From the NCBI GenBank assembly GCA_025331445.1, contig JAIWNE010000062.1, positions 124,001-188,000 of the forward strand: 64,000 bases of DNA. The letters are read 5' to 3'. Every line of letters starts with the position of its first letter. Positions within the stretch are counted from its first letter, which is position 1. The notes below the pieces were generated by a model. It was given only the letters and a program-made list of their open reading frames with translations, did no database searches and was not told the origin of the DNA. The stretch is from Blakeslea trispora. Taxonomy: Eukaryota > Mucoromycota > Mucoromycetes > Mucorales > Choanephoraceae. Shown here piece after piece: positions 10,320 through 22,195 of this stretch. The translations under genes were made by a program, and so were the position numbers.

Positions 10320-12180
10320 ATGTCCACTGATACTGCACCAAGTAATTTTGTCCTTACTGAATTGGATATTGAACGTATGCATTTTTAAGTTTTTAAGTTT
10401 AAGCATTTTGCTAACATAAAATAGAAATTCGTTCTGCAATATGTTCCTTGCAAGCTGCTGGCAACCTGGTAACAATTGACGCGGTTGTAACCCAATTGAC
10501 GGATTACCTTGTAAAAAGTCATGACGGATCAACTTCGTTGTTCATATACAAAAGAACCTGGGTTTGCGAAATTACTTCTCTCTTAAGATCAATGAACATT
10601 GCCTACGTATGTTTGCTTAGTTCATATGCTTCTTTTATTAAAACTCTTCGTTATAGGGCAAAAGCCGTTCAAATTGGGAAAAAATTGGCTTCATGATATT
10701 TGACAAAAAAAATAGGCACTTCACAAAGCTTTGATAAGGAATGTACTAGCAGCAAATCAACTGCTTTACCAATCGCTTCAACAGAAGGGTATGCCACTAC
10801 AAGCATCACCCCTGCTATAAACATTTCTGCACCTAGAAACACTGCTACTACTACTATTACTACTACTACTACTACTACTACTACAAATGGAAGCCCTCTA
10901 ACCAAGCAGACAAAATTATCATCTGTCGATAAACTCTTAATCAAAGACAGATTTGAGAAACTTGAAGAGAGCAAAATGTGGAAGCTGAGCACAGGCACAT
11001 ATGTTGAAAAACAAATGCAAAAGTTTGCTCTTGCTTGTAACTTTGAGCAGTGAGTTTTAAGCGATGTGATACAAATAGACATAATGTTAACTTGATTTTA
11101 GTCCTGTCCATTCATTTGTTTTAGACACAACTGACTGTACCTGGGAAAAATATTTCACTGATGAAGAAATGATAGAGATTAGATCTCATCGCCTAAAAAA
11201 GCTTGCCAATTTACCCACGCCTTTGAATGAGTATATCAGTCAATTGCAACAGCTTGCTGATGTACCATCTTTGAAGCAGCAATTAGGTACAGAGAAAGAT
11301 GATACTGATTGCGAATGGTTACGTAACTGCCTGCTGAACTATCTCAATCTATTCAAATGTGGATATCTGCCGTTGACTGATCAAACAGAAGGAGACATGA
11401 TGCGTCGGGTTTGGTTTTTCATTGACACTGCTTTCGACACATCCAAGATATCATGTAGAGGGTTAGTATAACCACACCATAAACGAATCTTGTTTATTAA
11501 CCTTTTACACTTTAGAGGCGAAAAGTCATCAAAATCATCATCATCTAGTCGCAACAACAAAAGAACATTAGCAGGAGAGAATGCGATGCAGAGAAAATTG
11601 GTTGGCAGAAAACTGGACATGGTGTACTTCAGACAAAGCTCTGAGTATGGTTCATGTGAGTGCGGAAGGTATGAAGAACAAACCAAGGAACTTTGCGACG
11701 GCGGATTTAAGATGGCAAAAGTTTCCAAAGACATGCTGGTAGACTTGTGCCGTAAGGCGCCAAGTGCTGTTCGTGACTTCTCTGTTGTTGGCTTTTTGCT
11801 CTTTGGTAATTGTGAGCCACTGTTTCTCTGTTGAATACACTGTCAGATTAACGTTTTTGAATTGTATAGGAGCTAAATTTACGTTGATGTTGTACGATTT
11901 GCCGGCAGGCTATGTTTGCAGAGGAAACAGCTTGTCACCCATATATTTGCCTGAAGATGTCGAAGACATAAATATCAAGTTGATTGATATGTTGAGCCTG
12001 ACGTTTAGAGCTAGACTCATTATGGAAGGAAATAATAGGCTGGTTAGACAGTCAAGAAGCCCTTTGGATGTTGTCGGTCTTTCTGGTGAAAAAGAAGTTG
12101 TGTTTCCTTGTTTTCAGTCCGAAGAAAACCACCAAAAAAGAAGAAGAACCGACGCTAACGCTGCTCCTGGTACCGAATAA
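10320..12180 (+). CDS. Lineage-specific protein with nuclease-like C-terminus, frameshifted
   Basis: Six exons can be chained: 10320-10374, 10425-10606, 10657-11049, 11102-11461, 11516-11805 and 11870-12180, all with GT-AG introns. The N-terminal part (about residues 1-100) has LQAAGNLVTIDAVVTQLTDY and YKRTWVCEITSLLRSMNIAY. A Ser/Thr-rich linker with a poly-Thr run follows. The C-terminal half contains RKLVGRKLDMVYF then SCECGR, spaced like the Asp and Glu of a PD-(D/E)XK fold, though the expected Lys is not clear. The frame breaks inside exon 3 near an A8 run at 10704-10711: exon lengths sum to one base over a multiple of three. This is a pseudogene lesion or a sequencing error. Similar multi-copy proteins occur in Mucorales (from memory). 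The function is unknown and nuclease activity is only an inference. Confidence 0.55.
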
Positions 12181-12461
12181 CTCTCTTTTTTTTATCTTTG
12201 CTCTTTTATTATCACCATTGTATTATATATTATATTCATTAAACACATATTATTCTTCTAAAAATAATTTCAGAGATTGTCAAAGAGAAAGATGAAGAGG
12301 AGTTGGCATTAGGTGTGATATTCTTATGATTAATATATGGACCACCATAAAAAATCCGGGTTGGCCATTTACACCTCACTTTTATTTGCTAACTTAGACA
12401 TAAGAATATAAAATAAAAAATATGATTGCTAATCCAGAGTAAAAGTCAGAGTAAATCAGAT
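12181..12461. other. Short spacer, nothing seen
   Basis: AT-rich spacer between the frameshifted gene and the recombinase remnant. No open frame of interest. Confidence 0.5.
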
Positions 12462-12671
12462 TCAAAGAGTATCCAGTGCGTCAAAGAAAGTGTCTTCATT
12501 AGACTCAATGGGACCCAAGTCGTCCGAAGGACAAACCAGCGTATTAGTGAAGTCGAACCGACAAAGATGCTCGCGGCGGTAGTGGTGTTCGAAGGTCTTG
12601 GAGGATGCCCAGTTGCCCATTGTTACAATATCTTCTTTGGGAATTGTGATCTGCGACACGAATAACAGTGA
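12462..12671 (-). pseudogene. Tyrosine recombinase C-terminal remnant
   Basis: The minus-strand frame encodes SQITIPKEDIVTMGNWASS followed by TFEHHYRREHLCRFDF. This resembles the end of the tyrosine-recombinase domain of Crypton/DIRS-type elements, where a GNW segment precedes the HY(R) region carrying the nucleophilic tyrosine. A TGA closes the frame just upstream, so only about 65 residues remain and the rest of the catalytic domain is missing. Assignment is by motif memory only. Confidence 0.45.
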
Positions 12672-13049
12672 TAAAGTCCATCAGACCAAAAGAAAGTTGT
12701 TTTCATTCATAATGTATTGTCTACTTCTATTTATACTAATCTAAGCTTGTACCTTTAACTGAGTATTACGAGTACCTTTCCCCACACATTATTCATTATT
12801 TAAAGTGTGCAGAGTGAATGGGAAAGTCTATTTGACTCTGTCAGTACAACTTCCAGCATATCCCAATATTCCCGTATTGTGATGATTGATCTGATTCTCA
12901 GGAAATTGCATAGTTCCTAAAAAGGCAGTTGTAATACGCTGGTATACAACAAAGAAACTTTCTGCTTTCAAGGGAGGAAGATAAGGACAAGAAGACTGGC
13001 GTCTACAAGAAGAATTTCGCAGGTTTTATAGACTATGAAATCCTCAAGT
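12672..13049. other. Spacer, nothing seen
   Basis: About 380 bp with no frame of protein-like composition on either strand. It could include eroded sequence of the recombinase element, but I could not recognise it. Confidence 0.4.
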
Positions 13050-14018
13050 CTATTGTCTGCTTTGGATATCTAACTCCATGCGACTAGTATGTAGCATACT
13101 GGAACCAGCCTCAGCAGAAGCAGTAGAGGGATGTTGGATAGCAGGGATCTTTCTTGGACGCTCAGAACCTTCGGCGACATCAGGCTCAGAAGGTTGTTTT
13201 CTCTTGGCAGAAGTAGTTTTGGGTTCCTATTGAAAATGGTATAATAGACATAGATGAGTGACTGATTTCCCGTTGATTGTAGACATACATACCTTAGTTT
13301 CCAGAGCTTTTGTGTATGTTGCGACACGTTCCTCACTTTTTTGGGCTCGAGCTTCCCATTTTTGCTTCATATACGCAGATGATGAGCTTTTTGATTTTTG
13401 TCTGTATTTTGCAAGCCGGTAACGTTCTTTGCGGACTATTAACCTTCTTCTGCTTTGATGGAGCAGTGGAAACCAATTGGTAGGATGACCTGCTTCTGTC
13501 TTACTCCCTTTTACAGCTTCGTCTTTTCTTTCTTTAGAGGCATTTTTCATAGACTTGATATATTCTTGATGCTTTTTTTCTCTTGTAGGAGCCAAATGAA
13601 TACGTAGCAACACTAACAAAAGCTTGTCTAGAAGAATGTTGATCATCTTGTTATCACCCCACATGACAGATAGATTGGTAATATAGTTAGTCAGTGCAGA
13701 CTCATAGCAGGCCATATGAAGAGTGTTTTTTGGTTGGATGAACTGGCTGACTGAGTCAGAGATGGCTTCCATTAACAGGGTTCTCAAAGGATAATCTGTT
13801 TTGGTCTTTGTTTGCAAGCCACGAACACCATAAAAACCAGACTTCAAAAAATGAATATGTCGGTCAGTGAAGAGAAAAGGAATGTCATTAGCATCAGGAG
13901 AGGCAAGAAAGTTGGAAGCATATGGAGAGGCAGAAAAAATCAAGGTATCTTGTAGCTGAAAGTTGCTTGGGAAGATGCTTTGTATTTGAAAGCCATTTGA
14001 TCTATCAAATACTGTCAT
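13050..14018 (-). CDS. Uncharacterised 300 aa protein
   Basis: Two exons, 14018-13293 and 13226-13050, joined by a GT-AG intron in phase 0, give 300 aa. The first 130 residues are mixed and globular-looking (FLFTDRHIHFLKSGFYGVRG). Residues about 150-240 are strongly basic and helical (RRRLIVRKERYRLAKYRQKS). The last 58 residues are Ser/Pro-rich and end MELDIQSRQ. No signal peptide or membrane span is visible. It lies beside a recombinase remnant and a frameshifted family gene, so it may be accessory or element-borne. The ATG used directly follows a stop, so an upstream exon cannot be excluded. Not recognised. Confidence 0.5.
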
Positions 14019-14359
14019 TTATGAATGATAATGGTTTGAGTAGCGCCATTCCTTCGTCTGTAACATCAACAACAAGATTGAAAACAAAAATTGACAACAT
14101 CTTTGTCAGTTTCGAAGCCAAGTCTGCTGGTACTTATGTGTCGTTCACAAGCTATCATGAACCCTTATGGCTATTGATTTAATTTGACTTGAATAAATAT
14201 TTTATCTTTTATTGAGAACTGTTGAGCTTTAAATCTGATCTACGGCGTATAAAACGCCATGGATTTAGTGCCTCCGGTCAGCAAAAGTTTAGTGCAAAAA
14301 CAAAAAAAAAACCCTCAATTCACCGGATTGTGCCTTTTTTCTTTCCATTTTCTTTGATA
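14019..14359. promoter_or_regulatory. Divergent intergenic promoter region
   Basis: 341 bp separate the start of the minus-strand unknown gene from the start of the GT15 gene, so both promoters must lie here. A CT-rich tract (CCTTTTTTCTTTCCATTTTC) immediately precedes the GT15 ATG, a common arrangement in fungal promoters. No specific factor site was recognised. Confidence 0.4.
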
Positions 14360-15659
14360 ATGAAGTGGCCGAGCAGTCGACTGATACCTTTTGTGTTCTT
14401 GGCTATTGGTACAGCTCTTATTTTACTCTCCTTTCAGACCTTCTTTACTATCTCACGACAACCTATTGAAGATGAGGTGACAATAAAACAGACAAAAGAT
14501 GACAACAGCCCTGTCAAGGCCTGTATTGTCGTCCTTGTTCGTAACAGCGAACTGGATGGTATCCTGTCTACCATGACTCAGCTAGAGAAGACTTATAACA
14601 GCAAGTTCAATTATCCATATGTCTTCTTGAATGACGATGATTTTACTGAAGAGTTCAAAGAGCGTACTACTGCTGTTACCAATGCAGATACTCGATATGG
14701 AAAACTGGACCATCAAATGTGGGGATACCCTTCTTTCATCAATCAGACATATGCAGCTGAATGTAGAGCAGAGATGGCTCGCTACAATATACCTTATGCT
14801 TCTAGTGAATCATACCGCCATATGTGCAGGTAAGAAAGCAGAAAGAAAAAAAGAAAGTGAAAACTAATATGTCCAAAAAAAAAGGTTCCAAAGTGGCTTC
14901 TTCTTTAGACATCCATTATTAGATGAATACGATTATTATTGGCGTATTGAACCAGATGTAGATTATACATGCGATATTGACTATGATGTATTTAAGTTTA
15001 TGCGAAATAACAATAAGAAATATGGCAAGTAGATTAAGGAGGGGAATAGTGGACTAAGACTAAACCTTGTAACTCTCTATAGGGTTCACTATCGCATTTA
15101 GAGAATTCCTCCAAACTGTTCCTTCTCTTTGGCAAACAGTCATGAATTTTAGACGTGACTATCCTGACGTAGCAGCTCGTTGGCCTTCTCGACAAGAATC
15201 TCTATTTGATTTTGTTACCAGTGATGATGGCAACAGTTACAATGGATGCCATTTCTGGACTAATTTTGAAATTGCCTCTCTTGAACTCTGGAGAAGCAAT
15301 GATTATCTCAAGCTATTTCAATATTTGGATCAGACAGGTGGATTCTTTTATGAGCGCTGGGGTGATGCGCCTGTTCACTCTATCGCAGCTTCCTTGATGC
15401 TTAAACAAGAAGAGTTCCATTTCTTCAACGATATAGGTTATCGACACACAGCTTATACACATTGTCCTGCTGAACCAGAATATCGTGCCAAATGCTCATG
15501 TAATCCAGATATTAGTTTAGGTAAGACAGAAGCTTTGTTTGATTTTACATTTATTTATCCCCCTTTTTTTTTTTCTCTTTCTTTTTTTTTGTGATAGATT
15601 TAAAAGATCCTATGTCTTGTTTACCTGAATATAATGCTGCAATGAGCAAATACAAATAA
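14360..15659 (+). CDS. GT15 (KRE2/MNT1/KTR family) mannosyltransferase
   Basis: Four exons, 14360-14829, 14885-15024, 15083-15520 and 15598-15659, encode 369 aa. Residues about 8-28 form a type II signal anchor (LIPFVFLAIGTALILLSF), followed by a short stem. The luminal domain has the GT15 hallmarks: YPYVFLNDDDFTEEF, FRHPLLDEYDYYWRIEPDV (metal and GDP-mannose site), GCHFWTNFEIASLELW containing the Glu proposed as nucleophile, and YERWGDAPVHSIA. The family adds alpha-1,2-mannose to O- and N-glycans in the Golgi. Intron 2 (15025-15082) begins with GC rather than GT (TATG|GCAAGT). Only that boundary preserves KYGFTIAF. An in-frame upstream extension exists but lacks ATG, so 14360 is preferred. 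Confidence 0.95.
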
Positions 15660-15772
15660 AAAAAAAAGAGAATGAATTTCATTTATATATACAAGTTGCA
15701 CAGCACTGGTCCATATATTTAAGATCTATCACAATAGAATGGTGAATACAGACTTTTTTCTTTATAAGGCAA

Positions 15773-18422
15773 TCAGCATTTACCTGCACGGTTCCCCCAC
15801 CAAGTAGGAAATGTGTAATAGTGTCCATTGGCACCACCATACAGGAACATGGCTATTAGAAATACCATGAGAGATGTACCAGAATCTAGCGCAGTAGATA
15901 CAAGATAGTTATACTTGACAAATAAAGAATGATATCTTCTTTTAATGTAGTACTGTGATGTCAGCATGATCACAAACGAAACGGTGATCCAACTTGTGGC
16001 AGTACCAGGTACGATGGTAGCACCAACCAAGATCATAGGCACATTGATCAAGTTGAATCCAACAGAAGGATAGCGTTTGTGAAGAAGCCAGATGGGTATT
16101 GGCACAATAAAGCCTATCTGTCAATAACAAACAATAAATTACAAGAAGTTCAAGCGATTGAAATCGAATCTTACCACAAATCCCCAGAGTATGATATAAT
16201 AGTCTGTACCTGGTCCAAACATATAGATAGGTCCAATAGCCCAGGTAATAGCAGCTGAGTTGATAGTCTAATTGTTCTTGTCAGTTCCTCTTTCTTTTGT
16301 TTGAAACAGGGTTTTTTTTTACCTGTGGTGTAGCACCATTCCAGATGTTACTACCAATAGGATCTAACAGTACGTCACGTTGAGAAGAGACAATACTCTG
16401 TTTTTTTTTTTTTTTGGAAAGATAGAATATGTGAGAATTGGAAGGGGGGATTATCGTTTGTTTGAATGAGTGGTAAACTTACATGATTCACAATATAATT
16501 GAAAATACAGCCTATAAAGGTACCTAGCAGTTGGTTCAAGAAAACAGCTCTTGGTGGTACCTTGAGGTAATGTCCAATTTTAAGATCGCCTGCCATAGCA
16601 CCAGCTTGGCTCAATGTGTTGTAAGCCAATGTTTTGAAATACATATTGGCCACTGTTATATATATGCAATTAGAGCACAAAAAAAAGGAAAGCATGTGAA
16701 ATAGATGTAAACTTACCTGGCAAACCAGGAAAAATAAAACCACCAATCATCTCTGCAAACACGTTCAGACCAAATCCAGTACCAGTGATAGCAGTGATCA
16801 TATTCAACGGCAAAGATAAAGCAGAGGATATAAAGATAGCCATCAAAACACCATACCATGGCAACTGCGAATCATTGATATAAGCCACAACCATGTTTAA
16901 CCCAATACCAATGACATAGACTAAACCATACCATAGTGCCGGTACCTGTTATCATTCTTTTTAATGCTAATACATCCTCTTTCTTTGTAACTTTTTTTTT
17001 TTACCTTTGGATAGACAGACATCATCATCACATGTGGATCTACCTTTTGCTCAGATGAATCAAAAAAAGTTTCTCTTGTCCATTGTTGATACCAATTCAT
17101 TTGCCTTAAGCTACTCTTGCAACTGTTTAATATATCTCGGCCATGAAACATGATAACGTGTGTGATGGATGCTGTGACTCCTATATTGAGCAACACATAG
17201 CCCATAGCAGCCACAGTAGAAAAGTGAGGTCGACCTAGCTCTTCAATAGCTGTTTGATTTAATGAGTTGTCTGTATTCAATATCAAATGTTGAGGGTAAA
17301 TGATGGATGTTCCATTAGGAAACAATTGAAAGATAGAATTAGACAAGAACGGGAAACTCTGTGCGTTCCATACATTGTTATGATACAAGAGAGGGGCCAA
17401 GATCCAGATGAAGAGAATACCGACATAGATATTAAGCTGCACATAAAGTGGCAGCACAAGAGGGCTCAAGTTGGATAGATAGTTCCAATCAAAACTGAGC
17501 TGAAACATCCCTAGTCCTTCATTAACCGCTAGTCCACCAAACAATCGTTGTACCCAAACAGAACCTGAGTTTCCTAGACAAGCAAGAGATATGCCTCCCA
17601 AGATGGGCATCATATATTGAGGTATGAATTCATATACAAACACACCAGCAAACACCATAAAAAAGAACCGTGTGCGCCAACTCGACTCCTCATGATTAGC
17701 ATTCAAGGTATTTAGCAAGGAAACAGTAGGCAAACAAGTAGGCCAAATCATGTTGGCCGGATCTACTAAAAACTGCTTTAATTGACCTGCAATCCCATAA
17801 CCCACCATTTGAGTAGCTAACAATAACAGGATGGATCCTATCACTCCTGGTGAATTCTTATAATACAGGTTTTGTGCTGATAGAATAAAAGTAGCATAAG
17901 CGGCAGTATTAGCGGAAGAGACAATGACATAGATGCATGCATGCTCTTTGACATTGAAAGGACCCGGATTGATCCATCCGCCTTGAGGTAAATATTTTGA
18001 CCAAGCTTGACAGACAACATGAGCAATCATAAGCATAAATGTATTTGTCAATGGCAAGCCAACTGGCTTAAATGTCATGAGTTGATAAACGGATGAACCC
18101 AAACAAGCTAATAGCTATCATTTACTTGTGAGATATTTTTTCTCTCTCTCTCTTTTTGATAATCAGAATACTTTACAGTGCCGGTAACAAATACGCGCAA
18201 AGTAAAGCATGGAAGACTAGGATCATCCTTCATGGTAGCTAGTTGGTTGACTACTTGAATATCTACATTTTCTGCTTCATGGTGCTCAGAATCGAATACA
18301 TTGTGCGTTCTATCATTAGCAAGAGACTCTTTGTCAAATGGCACGTCTACCATACACTCTTTGAAGAGGTTTGCAGGATCCTGAGTGTCTTTCGTCACGT
18401 CTTTATTTTTCATGACACACAT
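15773..18422 (-). CDS. OPT-family oligopeptide transporter
   Basis: Seven exons, 18422-18177, 18114-17005, 16945-16717, 16652-16483, 16397-16323, 16267-16175 and 16117-15773, give 755 aa with a continuous frame. The first 75 residues are an acidic cytosolic tail ending at LPCFTLRVFVTGT, the usual OPT entry into the first helix. The signature NPGPFNVKEHACIYV is present. Further family-like segments are AMAGDLKIGHYLKVPPRAVF, SNIWNGATPQ and GFIVPIPIWLLHKRYP. Many hydrophobic helices follow, as expected for the 12-16 spans of plasma-membrane OPT proteins that import small peptides or related solutes by proton symport. The substrate cannot be read from sequence. It converges with the GT15 gene, 113 bp between stops. 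Confidence 0.95.
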
Positions 18423-18994
18423 TCAATTTCCAAAGTTCTATACAGAACTACAAGGAGGCAGAAAAAGAAAGAAAAGAGAGATAAAGCGACAAAAGGAATT
18501 AAACAATCATTGTAAAAAAAGAAATTGAGCATACTGAAATAGGTTTGCACGTCGGCATATATGTGCATATAAAGGAGAGACAGATTATTAGAAGAGTATT
18601 CTACAAGACATTCCAGTATGCTTTAAAGGCATATCCGTTAAGCTTGTTATATATATCTTTACGAAATTTCGTACAATGCAGAGAAACTTATTTTGTGAAT
18701 GTGATAGAGTTCCCTCCAAACATACTGTTTTCATATTACTTGTGCTTGTTTGGTCATTGATATCTTTTGTGCATTTTTTAGCTTAGGCCATCTCATGCTC
18801 TTTTTACTCAATGACAGTCAGGCAATGACAAATAACTTATTGAATGATTTGTGTCGTGTTTTGGTAAATGATAATTTCAATAGAATAACCAATTTGATTG
18901 GCTCAGCAAGCAAATCTAATGCGGCCGCCCCCTCTTCATTGAAAAATATTTGTTTTTTTTTCTTCTCTCTTGTTTGCTTTCAAGGAAGAAAAAA
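18423..18994. promoter_or_regulatory. Divergent promoter between OPT and MHF1
   Basis: 572 bp between two divergent start codons. It contains a poly-T/CT-rich segment just before the MHF1 ATG, and short frames with no protein-like character. No specific motif was recognised. Confidence 0.35.
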
Positions 18995-19673
18995 ATGGAT
19001 GATGATCAAAAGCAGGTAATATTTCCTTTTCTTTCTCCCCACTATTGAATACTGAAATGACTTTAGGAATTAATGACAGCTGTGTGGTACTCTGTGAGTG
19101 AAATTGCAAAGCAAGAAGGTAAACGTAGTCTCTTTTTTTTTTGAGCTACAGCATAGAATAATCATCTTATTGTCTTATTTCCCTTATAGCATCAACACAA
19201 GGCAAAACCTTATCAGATGCATACATTGCTTCCTTGGCTGAAGTTGTCTTTGAACAAATGGGTAAAAAAAATAGACTTTTCGTTTTCTTTTTTTTTTTCC
19301 TTTTGGGCTGATTTTTGCTATTTGATGATAGAAACAATGGCAACTGATTTGGAATCTTTTGCAACGTAAATTGAAATTGAAATTGAGAAAATAATGACAA
19401 ACTCATTTTGTATTGTTAGTCATGCCAGGCGCGCTATCATTTCAATGGATGATGTCAAGGTATAAAAGACAAAAGACATAGTTGTGTAACTATTTCTAAC
19501 ATTTGTTTTAGTTGTGTGCTCGACGTAATGACAGTCTGGTAAAACAATGAACCATATAACCAAGTTTTCATTTGTCTCATACTCTATTTTAAATTGTAAA
19601 GTATAATCTTCTATCAGAGGCAGCTAAAGATATTCAAGAAGAAGCATCCAACAAGCGAAACAAGAGAAGATAA
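18995..19673 (+). CDS. MHF1: MHF1/CENP-S histone-fold protein
   Basis: Seven small exons, 18995-19015, 19067-19118, 19190-19261, 19332-19365, 19420-19459, 19512-19538 and 19602-19673, splice to 105 aa, and all junctions keep one frame. The product matches CENP-S/MHF1: ELMTAVWYSVSEIAKQEA (helix 1), LSDAYIASLAEVVFEQM and ETMATDLESFATHARR (long central helix), AIISMDDVKLCARRNDSL (the TI.TEDVKLLARR.NSL motif) and a Lys/Arg-rich tail. MHF1 pairs with MHF2/CENP-X. The dimer binds branched DNA, stimulates FANCM-type helicases and sits at kinetochores with CENP-T/W. Length is near the family norm. The 21-nt and 27-nt exons make the gene easy to miss in automatic prediction. Confidence 0.9.
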
Positions 19674-19731
19674 GAGACACAATTTGATTGCTCTTTTTTT
19701 TTCTTTTTTTTATTGAATAAAAAAGAAAGTC

Positions 19732-20238
19732 TTACAATAGTTTTTGATGTTCGTGATCATTTGCGTGCATCATTTGATTACGAAGATCGTCTGCATGTGT
19801 ACAACTGACAGTATTAGCTTCGCTTACACCAGGAAACAAAGCACTTACTGCTCCTGCCAAAGGTGTAGGGGAAGCCGGTGCAGAAGAAGCCATAGCGGTA
19901 GGTTGGACAGCATCCATGGGCATATTGGTAGAGACAGCAGAAGACCGTCTTCTCTCTTGTTGCTGCTGTTCTTCTATAGATGTCGACGAGCTTCGGCGTG
20001 CAAGCTGCTTCTTTTCTCTCTGTTCATACACTACATCTTTGACGAAACCAGCTACATCTTTGACATAACCTACTAGGCCGAGTTTTTCAGGTGAAAGACT
20101 ATGTTGTGATGCTTTATGATCTTTCTGTACATGAGGTGTATGGACAACGTGTGTATGGTTATATGGTTTTTGATTAGGGGCTAATGCCATGTCCACTGGC
20201 ATATGGCCAGGTAGTTCACTATCTTGACGGTTGCTCAT
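19732..20238 (-). CDS. Uncharacterised low-complexity protein, 168 aa
   Basis: An intronless frame of 168 codons with ATG. The N-terminal half is His/Pro-rich. The one ordered-looking segment is LGLVGYVKDVAGFVKDVVYE at about residues 53-72, an amphipathic or hydrophobic helix that could contact membrane. A charged Gln/Arg/Ser-rich stretch and an Ala/Pro/Ser-rich tail ending near HADDLRNQMMHANDHEHQ follow. Similar short proteins seem to exist in other Mucorales, but I cannot name a family. It converges with MHF1 (58 bp between stops). Real coding is supported by length and codon-like composition, not by homology. Confidence 0.55.
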   Translation of the reverse strand: MSNRQDSELPGHMPVDMALAPNQKPYNHTHVVHTPHVQKDHKASQHSLSPEKLGLVGYVKDVAGFVKDVVYEQREKKQLARRSSSTSIEEQQQQERRRSSAVSTNMPMDAVQPTAMASSAPASPTPLAGAVSALFPGVSEANTVSCTHADDLRNQMMHANDHEHQKLL

Positions 20239-22195
20239 TTATTTAAAACAGAATGAAATAGAAAGAAAAGAAAAAGTGAGGCATCTCCGGGGCTTTTGTA
20301 ATAAGAAATTCATGCAAAAAAAAGAACCTATTTTTTTTTCTCGGACCACAAATCTATATGACATCAGTCAAAAAAAAAGGCTGATTTGTTTTGGTAGTAA
20401 AATGATCATACTTGATGAGAAGATCTTGTTACCAAAACTGTAAGAGATATAAGCATGAAGGAGCTCAGAACAAGCTAAGCCTTTGCTACAATGACCTTAA
20501 CAAGACATCAGATAACTTGCATATGATGAGATAAATCAGTTGAGCTTGTAGCCTTTGATTTTCAAACATCAATTAATTAGCCCAGTCATAAAGAATGGCT
20601 CCAAAGATAAACATTGTGTATTTCAATTATCATTCTGCTTAATTCTACCCTCGATATCATGCGGCTCACTTGATTTCCCTTTAGACCATAAGAAGCTTCA
20701 GAAAAGCAGATAGTCAGGTGCAAGAAAATGGCGTTCACTAATAATGCGAAATTGATCAACTTGTTTCTGCCTTGTATGCTAGAACCAGTGACTTGAGAAA
20801 GAATGAATAAAGTATTTCTTGACATATTACAATTGTTGAGACCAACATGGCCATCCATGGTTGTTGCTTATGTCCATGGTTTTCTCAATATGCGTTTTAG
20901 TTTTTGGTTGGGAGGATGAGAGTATTGACAGCAAAACAGATAGTCGAGTTTGTCGATTTAACGAAAGCAAATGATTAAAGATACCTTACATTAATCAAAA
21001 AGTCTGGTAGACCCAAAAAAAAGGGCTTTTTGTCATGATATTTTAACACTGATATGATATGTAAAGTAGAATTCGCTTGACAATTTCCAATAAGCTTCAA
21101 GCTCGAGTCAAATCTTATGGTTTTGAAAGGAAAAGAAGTGTAGAGCCATGCTTCCCAATTGACTCACAAGAAAGAAGCTAGGTAAGAGAAAAAACATGCT
21201 TTTTAGTATTATGCTGTAGACTAGGTATGGTAGCATATACCAAGTATCACATGCTACTAGTACACTTGACAGACAATTTGCGATTGATACTTTTATTAAT
21301 TGTAGAAAACCCCACATTGCATGATAAAAATTGACTTGTGTCGGCACAACTAGAAGCAACTTGTTTTGAATTAATCTAATAAAATGGAAGAGTTATTTGA
21401 CAAAGTAGTAGATCTTCTACTGAAATTTATCAAGTAGCAATGTAGATTCTCTAGGAGTTTAGTGAAAGAGTATGGTATTGTTTCTCTTTACTATGATTAG
21501 TGCTGAAAAGAAGTAGATGGCTGTTTGATTGCAGTAGTGATCGATGAATACATGACTCCACTAGTGTCTTGAGCCCTCAATGTTACCCTTGAAGCCGTGT
21601 AGCTAGAATAACCAGGAATGCGAAACATGTCAAATACTTTGGCAACATGAGATCAATGCAGTAAGAAAAGAAAAAAGAGTCCTCTTCAACACTTCATCTC
21701 CATAGCAAAAGAAAAAGGACACCTTCTAGCATAAGGATATAATGAAAAAAGTTGTTCGTTTGATCTTATTGTATCGCATCATTTACTAAATGTACGCAAA
21801 TGGAATAAAAACAAGAAGACAATGTCAGGTAAGTTTTATACCAAAGAAAGTAAAAAGAGAACTTATGCCTACAGCTCTCTCTTAGCACGTCTCTTTCTTA
21901 TTTCAAAAAGCAGGTGAACAATGTTCGATTGAGGTAAAAAGAAGGATTAGACTGTACAAACTATGATGAAAGCTAACAAAAATGTATTTACTAGGCTGGC
22001 CTATTATAGATGTAGTTTGTTTCATTTACTGAGTCAAAGCCAGTGGTTGTAAGACTTTGATTCTACTTTTCTCACAATTATTCCCACACATACGCAATGA
22101 AAGCGTGAATAAGTGATGACACACTTGTATTTAATGTATGCAATGCTACTCAACAACATTCATTTTTTTTTTATTTCTGCTTTACTCGTCTTAAA
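20239..22195. other. Intergenic, no gene seen
   Basis: About 2 kb. Short frames (for example 20586-20858 and 21108-21359 on the minus strand) show no domains, and their translations look like random AT-rich sequence. Nothing else recognised. Confidence 0.5.

Noticed and set aside
10669..11082. 137-codon minus-strand frame with a poly-Val stretch
   Set aside because: The poly-Val run is the reverse of the ACT repeat coding poly-Thr in the plus-strand gene, whose splice sites and flanking exons support the plus strand.
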